A stretch of DNA of 64,000 nucleotides. It comes from Turritopsis dohrnii. Taxonomy: Eukaryota; Cnidaria; Hydrozoa; Anthoathecata; Oceaniidae. The notes beneath the pieces were generated by a model. That model saw only the letters and a list, made by a program, of their open reading frames with translations, was not told the origin of the DNA and ran no database searches. The position numbers were made by a program, and so were the translations under genes. The stretch is taken from assembly GCA_027922465.2 (NCBI GenBank), contig BQMF02000205.1, positions 1 through 64,000 on the forward strand, read 5' to 3'. Within the stretch, counting starts at the first letter, position 1. Every line of letters begins with the position of its first letter. Positions 58,462 to 64,000 of this stretch are shown here, piece after piece.

Positions 58462-61400
58462 CTATAATTTATTTTTTAAATAATTTCTGTACCAGAAGAA
58501 AAAATTACAATGATTGAGAAAGTTATTTGTAGTCATGTACGATAGTTGGGTTTTCAGCTTTTTGGTCGCCGCGTTTTGCTGTTCGTTCACTTCTGAATTC
58601 AAATGCTTGAGTTGAGGCCACATAGATATATTGTACGCCACAGCACAACCTGAAAGATAAAAATATCAGAATTGCTCCATTTAGTTTTTTTCCAATTATG
58701 TACACTATGTACATCTCTATAATTATTCTGTATAATGTAACTATACTATTCTTTCGTTACCTTTCCAGTATATAATCTGAGATAAATTTACCTGTATGGT
58801 TTTTCCAATGAAATCGATCTGACACAAAAAGTGTTTCTTTGAAGAATAGAGGGTCACGATTCAAACAATATGTATGTAATCCACATGCGTTGTCATATAC
58901 TATAACTTTCGGAGCTAAATTACGAACGTAGTGATTATTGTTTGATACTAAAATAAATATAATAATATATATACTAAATATAAAGCTTTTCTACCTTTTT
59001 GAAACCGGGTTTTGAAAATCGTAAACGGAACACTTGGCGATTCTTGACTCTCCATCACCTGAAAGCCGTAACAAACACCTACACAGTGAAATAAAAGATC
59101 AATAGACTTTTTATATATTTCCCCGTAGGACGAAATATATGTTAAAACCGGCATTTCCTTCTCCTTCTCCTCCTTCTTTTCGTTCACTTTTATAGCCGCG
59201 GTTCAGTATTGAATTTTCGCCTAGCGGCAAAGTAGATAAGAATAAAGGCTAGTCTACAGTGAAGTAGTGCGCCATTTTTTTTCAGTCAGTGCAGATGGTC
59301 AGTAGAAGACTTTGCTTTTCCTGCCAGCTTTTAAAATGATTCAAAAGATAAAAGGTTGTTAAATGATGGAAATAATCGTTTTAGTTCAGTGTTGTTATGA
59401 AAGGTTTTGTAAAAACTTTTTAATGAACGTGTAAAATACAGAAAAAAATTGTTTTGTTTTTGTGTTGATAACAATAATGCTATGATGGATGATTGGTTGG
59501 TAGTTAAATGTTTGGAACAGCAAAACATTGAAGCTGTGATTTCAGTGCAAAGACGAAAATTCATTATCAATACAGGCTGAAGATTTATTTTTATTTTACA
59601 CCCTGATTTGACAGGATAATGTATATAATACAGAATGTATAGCCAAACTGAGAACTGACACAGCACACACATGATGTACAGCGACCACAAGGGAAACCTT
59701 TTATACGTGGAGAACAAGTAGTTCAACCAATTATGTTAATTCAAAGAGTACATTACAAAAACAGCAAGTAAAAACGTGATGTCGTATATGCAATAGTTCC
59801 AGAAAACAAATTACGTACAATATTTTTATACACAGGATTGAGACAGATAATAACTTGAAAGAACCTGGTTGAATGTGCTTCCCTGGCCTGCATAGGCTGG
59901 ATACTATGGATTAATTCCATGATCACGCATATTGTTTTGATACTGTATTATGATATTTTATTTTGTAAAAAGTATATTTATAATATTTATACTGTCAACT
60001 TTCCTTACACAAACAACAAACATAAAACACAATCCAACATAAGAATCTGTAAATTAAATCAAACCAGAACTCAAATTTCTTTTTTTAGCTTCGTAGTGAT
60101 TTGGTTTGTGTATTTTCACTACCAAAATCTGTTTGTTTTTTTCATTTGAGATTTACGAAAGCCATTTTTATCACATAGTAAATAATGAGTGTCCACATAT
60201 TTTTGTGACTGAGATGTTTATTCTGAATACTTGAATTTAATTTTATAAATTGTCACTTTTAAGACCATCTCTTTTTGGAAAATAACTCTTGTCCTAATTT
60301 GAAATGCTACACAGTACAAATTTTGATTGTTTTTGATAGTTATTTGCTGTCTACCCCAAAGTATTTTTAATACTTAGACTGTAGTATTAAAATTAGGTTT
60401 GACAATTTTCTTTTCTTCTTTTGTGAACTTGTAAACAAATTTCATTGTATGATGTTGTAAAATAGTTTAATACGAGTTACGAAAAGCTGTGTTCTGTTGA
60501 ATTACATTGTTTGCCATGATATTACTGTGTAAAAGGATGTCAAGCTTCTGCAGCAATGAAGATCATACGTTTATTATGATGAATTTACCTTATACATATT
60601 GATGCAGTTGTTGATATCCAGTTGTTTAAGGGGAAATATTAGTTGCATTTAGGTCTTCCAATTTTTAGCTTTGTCCATAATAACTTCTCATAACTTTTTT
60701 TAACTCCTCAGCAAAAATTATAAGAGAAACCATGTCACATGACCATGAATATCTTCATTTCATAATAAGTTCGAAATAACTTCCTTTGTGGTATTAAATT
60801 CTACCCTGATTAGTATGGACAGCATTTTTATTTGCGTTGATGGTAGTTATACCACTTTTCTTATGATCTTCTATGTACACACAATAATTGATAAAAGTTT
60901 TGCAACTTTGGGGAAATATATAGTCGCATTTTTGCGAATCTTGTTCATTAATCAAATCATCTAATTTTAAGTAATTTTGTCTGGTGAAAACATGAATACT
61001 AAAAATATTACCATGAGCACAATAAATTGTAAATATTCCAGGTAACAAGGTTGGGTGGCCTTTGTATAATTTTCTACATGCAGTTGTGGTGAGGACTTCT
61101 TTATCTTGAACGTATCTCCCACGTTTTCGTAAAACAGGTAAATTAGGGAAACTAAACAATATTTGCATGCTAACCAACACAAGGTCCCGAAGAAATATTC
61201 ATCCAAGTTAATGAATTATAAAAAACAAGGAGTTCATACACTCGACAGGAATGTAAAGGCAAAATCAAAATATAGGACAGAAATCTAACCTGCAAACTTC
61301 AGAGCTTGAACTTGTGTTAGGCGTGTTAACTGGAAAAGCAGACTCAAAAGGTTGCTTGGAAAGATCGACAAGATATAAAACCAGACCTTTCCATTCAGGT

Positions 61401-63412
61401 GGCAAGCAAGTTTCTATCTGCAAGCACGACAGTATTTCAAACTGGGAGGTGATTTTGTATGGATCTTAATAATTCATAGTTCCCTTTTACATCAGATTCA
61501 AACAAACTTTCTGCTAAACTGTAAACAAAATCGTTCGGTTGTATGTACGAACATACCGGGCTAACTGATGAAATGCATTGAAATATATTTTTTATTGGTT
61601 TCGGTACCAGAGTGTTGTTGTATGTACTCAATGTCCACTGTAGAGCGCTGTAGATGGAACGATTATCTTGTCGAAGAGCGGCTAACAAACGATTTTGTTG
61701 AGTAACATTGATTTTTTGAAAAACCCATTCCTTTAGCAGCACTCTTGATTCTTTTTTCGGCATAGCTATTCTACTTTTATGGTCGCTAAAATTTGCATCA
61801 AAAACACATCTTATTCGACAGTGCCGTAATAAACTGATACCGTAAATAGCTTCTTTGTTAGTGTTTACTTTCTTGTTGAATATTACTGATAAACATTTCA
61901 AGTGTGTACGACTGTGTTAAATTGTTCAGGATTTCTCTTTTCTTCGACAGTTATTTCGTCTACTTGTTCAGTTCATAAATTCAACCACACATCAAGCAAG
62001 TCAGTTTTTTGTTAGTGTTTTCGTATATTTTCGTCTTTGAGTCTTTGTCACAGTAAAAAATCTGTTCTTAAAGTCTTGTCTCGTTTCTTATGTCACAAAG
62101 AACAGGCAATCTAGTTAACAAATTTTTCTTACGAAAATCTTGAATAGATATATGAATTTGGATCCTCTTGTAATGCAAGTGCAGCAAATTTACGCTGATA
62201 GCCAAGTCCAGTTGCGTCGCATACAACTTGCTCTGGAACGCTTCCACAAGTTCGGCAACAATAACCAGTGGCAGTATCTATGTCCAATAGACTTAAAAAG
62301 GCGTACAAACAAAATCGGAATTTGTTATAGGATAGCAAGGTTCTGAACTCAAAATTGCCGCTTTGTTCCTGCGTTAACGCCAAAACTTCATAATATCCAT
62401 GTAATGTGCAACTATAAAATATGTCAGTTCTTTATTAGAATAAAAATTAATAAATTCAACATTAAAAGAAACGAAAAAGAAATACAGGTGATGTTAACGG
62501 AAAAAATGTTGTACCTATTGCCGTTTAGAAAATGTAACATATAGTCCCGTAATACACTATGATGTATCATAAAAGTGTGCATATTGAATACTGCATCATT
62601 ACGACTATCATACTCAAACTTTTTCCCGCAGTGCAAGCAGCTTTTCGAAAATACTGAAGATGATAAAATGTAAACATTAAACTTGTTCAAGATAGATAAA
62701 GTAAAATGTTGTTATATGCTGGGTCATTTAAAAGAATATTATGCAATAAATTGCAATTTTCTGCGAGAAAAAAGATAAATACAGTAAAGGAACAGTACAG
62801 ATGGAGGGTGTTGTAATTTATTGAAAGGACAATTCAAAAAAGCTGGGGAAAAAATCTTTGCTATTGAAACAAACCTTTGCAATTAAAAAAAGAATTCTTT
62901 GTGAAGAGCATTCGTGTATTACTAGAAATTACTTCTAGCGGGAAATTACAATCTACGCAATTTAGTAATTCATCTTGGCATATTATCAATCCTTCTTCGA
63001 GATCTAGGTAATTGTTGGGATGGTGTTTCAAACAACTCTGCATCCTCTCATCCGGCTGGAAGGGAATTTTTCTCCATGATGCTGCTGGATATGAGTAACT
63101 AGAGCTCTGTGGAGCATTCAAATTTGAACTCCGAGAAAACAATTCTACCAATATAGATGGACAATCGACTTTTTCATGGAAGGATTTGACGTATGTTATG
63201 TGTTGGCAGTACGGAGATGAACACAAATCACAAAAGTATTTGATACCATCATAGTTTACAATGCCAACAGTATCATCCTTTACAACCAATATCTTTTTCG
63301 GATTAAAAGACACCTCTGAAATATCTCCGTCCTAAATTTTGCAGATTAAGTTCATTCAGCTTTAGGTTTTTGAGAAAAAGTTTGAAATAAGAGAAGCTTA
63401 CCATACAATCTG
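58462..63412 (-). CDS. KDZ-transposase-type gene, multi-exon and apparently intact
   Basis: Exons, 5' to 3': a short one ending at 63398 (uncertain), about 63323-62875, 62653-62515, 62342-62194, 61885-61443, 61417-61290, 61151-61012, 59078-58995, 58947-58792, 58649-58462 (stop). All junction phases agree over more than 600 codons. Motifs in order: YFCDLCSSPYCQHI (SWIM-like), CLHCGKKFEYD, CCRTCGSVPEQVVCDATGLG, FPNLPVLRKRGRYVQD, LLPGIFTIYCAHGVCYGFQV, VIVYDNACGLHTYCLNRDPL, VSDRFHWKNHTGCAVAYN and LNSEVNEQQN. This is the Kyakuja-Dileera-Zisupton transposase pattern, with the Asp of VCDATG and YDNAC as likely catalytic acids. No terminal repeats were identified. It is either an autonomous element with introns or a domesticated gene. 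The true start is not established. Confidence 0.8.
59079..61011. other. Large intron of the KDZ-type gene
   Basis: 1.9 kb of AT-rich sequence. The longest ORF here (131 codons, minus) has a random-looking composition and no motif. No nested element was recognised. Confidence 0.5.
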
Positions 63413-63485
63413 TTGGCTGAAAACCTAAAAGGTATTTGCTAGATGATCAGGAAATGACACACACATGCTATTGAAATTTATTACT

Positions 63486-63960
63486 GCTATCATTATTAAT
63501 ATTTGTTATTCATCATGGTAAGTCCAAACGGCATTACCATGTTAGAATCTGCGAGCACTTAGGGATCTCTCCTATGATTGGCAAAAATCTCAAATCACGC
63601 CAACAAACTGCCATTTCAGACCACATTTTACTGTGTGATCACGTCTGTCGAGGACTTTACAGTCATAGGTTCGGCCACAAACAATTATCTTTTAGAAATT
63701 AAAGAAAGTCTTCTCATCTCTAGGGACGAACCCAAACTTAATAAGAATATCTCTTCTGTACCGTTGCATTTATTTAATCATTAAAATATACACGGGTCAT
63801 TTATCTTGTCATTGTTATTTTGTAATTTATTCACTTCGGTTTTTACATAAAATTCGTGTCATACTGTTTTATAAAACTATCTGATGATGCTCACAGTGTT
63901 GAGCGAAACGTTAAATAAAATTGGACATGTCGTAGAACTGTGTCGTTCCTTTTTCATAAT
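63486..63960 (+). mobile_element. Penelope-like 3' end with hammerhead-like core
   Basis: Plus-strand coding remnant: GKSKRHYHVRICEHLGISP (GIY-YIG tail), KSRQQTAISDHILLCDHVC, then one frame shift and EIKESLLISRDEPKLNKNIS ending in PLHLFNH and a stop at 63784. About 100 bp further, CTGATGA (63881-63887) is followed by a perfect 5-bp stem (GCTCA/TGAGC) and GAAAC. That is the core of the hammerhead ribozymes reported in the terminal repeats of Penelope-like elements. The family differs from the element at 46624. Confidence 0.75.
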
Positions 63961-64000
63961 TTCATTAATGGATATATCACTCAACTCATCATATTGTTAT

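Noticed and set aside
59331..59726. 131-codon minus ORF
   Set aside because: Lies in the KDZ-type intron, low-complexity aromatic/Leu composition, no start or splice support, no motif.

Overview
The window is AT-rich DNA (roughly one third G+C by eye) from a metazoan nuclear genome. The evidence is multi-exon genes with GT-AG introns in consistent phases, animal gene families (neuronal calcium sensor, tektin-like, CDIN1, SWI5), and a dense, nested load of non-LTR, Penelope-like, pogo/Tigger, hAT-like and KDZ elements. That mix fits a marine invertebrate, most plausibly a cnidarian. This is inference; no lineage-specific marker was seen.

Layout. 1-8,275 (minus) is a very large coiled-coil gene running off the left edge. 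10,223-13,788 (minus) is a tektin-family gene. 14,299-19,195 (plus) is a complete eight-exon frequenin/NCS-1 gene. 21,000-27,900 is a decayed minus-strand LINE holding two later insertions: a hAT-like DNA element and an opposite-strand LINE tail. 28,432-31,548 is a pogo/Tigger element with a decayed transposase and, divergently transcribed, a HIRAN-like ORF. 31,550-35,000 is gene-poor and holds three small foldback elements. 35,098-38,295 (plus) carries CDIN1 followed closely by SWI5. 40,765-42,042 (minus) is a two-exon coiled-coil gene. 43,366-45,150 is LINE and MITE debris. 45,631-51,061 (plus) holds two adjacent unfamiliar genes. The first is disrupted in its last exon by a Penelope-like element; the second (OTU-like plus a PHD-like finger) has an intronic DNA element carrying another HIRAN-like remnant. 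51,800-52,950 holds a tRNA-like unit, a MITE and a SINE-like unit. 53,035-55,535 is a 129-bp tandem array. 55,966-58,257 is an inverted-repeat-bounded element. 58,462-63,412 (minus) is a phase-consistent KDZ-transposase-type gene. 63,486-63,960 is a Penelope-like 3' end with a hammerhead-like core.

The cellular genes do not form an operon or a pathway. Loose themes are cilium/centrosome-type coiled coils (tektin-like, giant coiled coil) and DNA metabolism (CDIN1, SWI5). At least four coding discontinuities in the left 14 kb are apparent single-base losses at homopolymers. They look more like long-read consensus errors than biology, but need checking. The most interesting signals are two TIR-bounded elements that each carry a HIRAN-like ORF, the Penelope-like insertion with 61-bp perfect inverted ends and a 12-bp target duplication inside a coding exon, and the higher-order structure of the 129-bp array.
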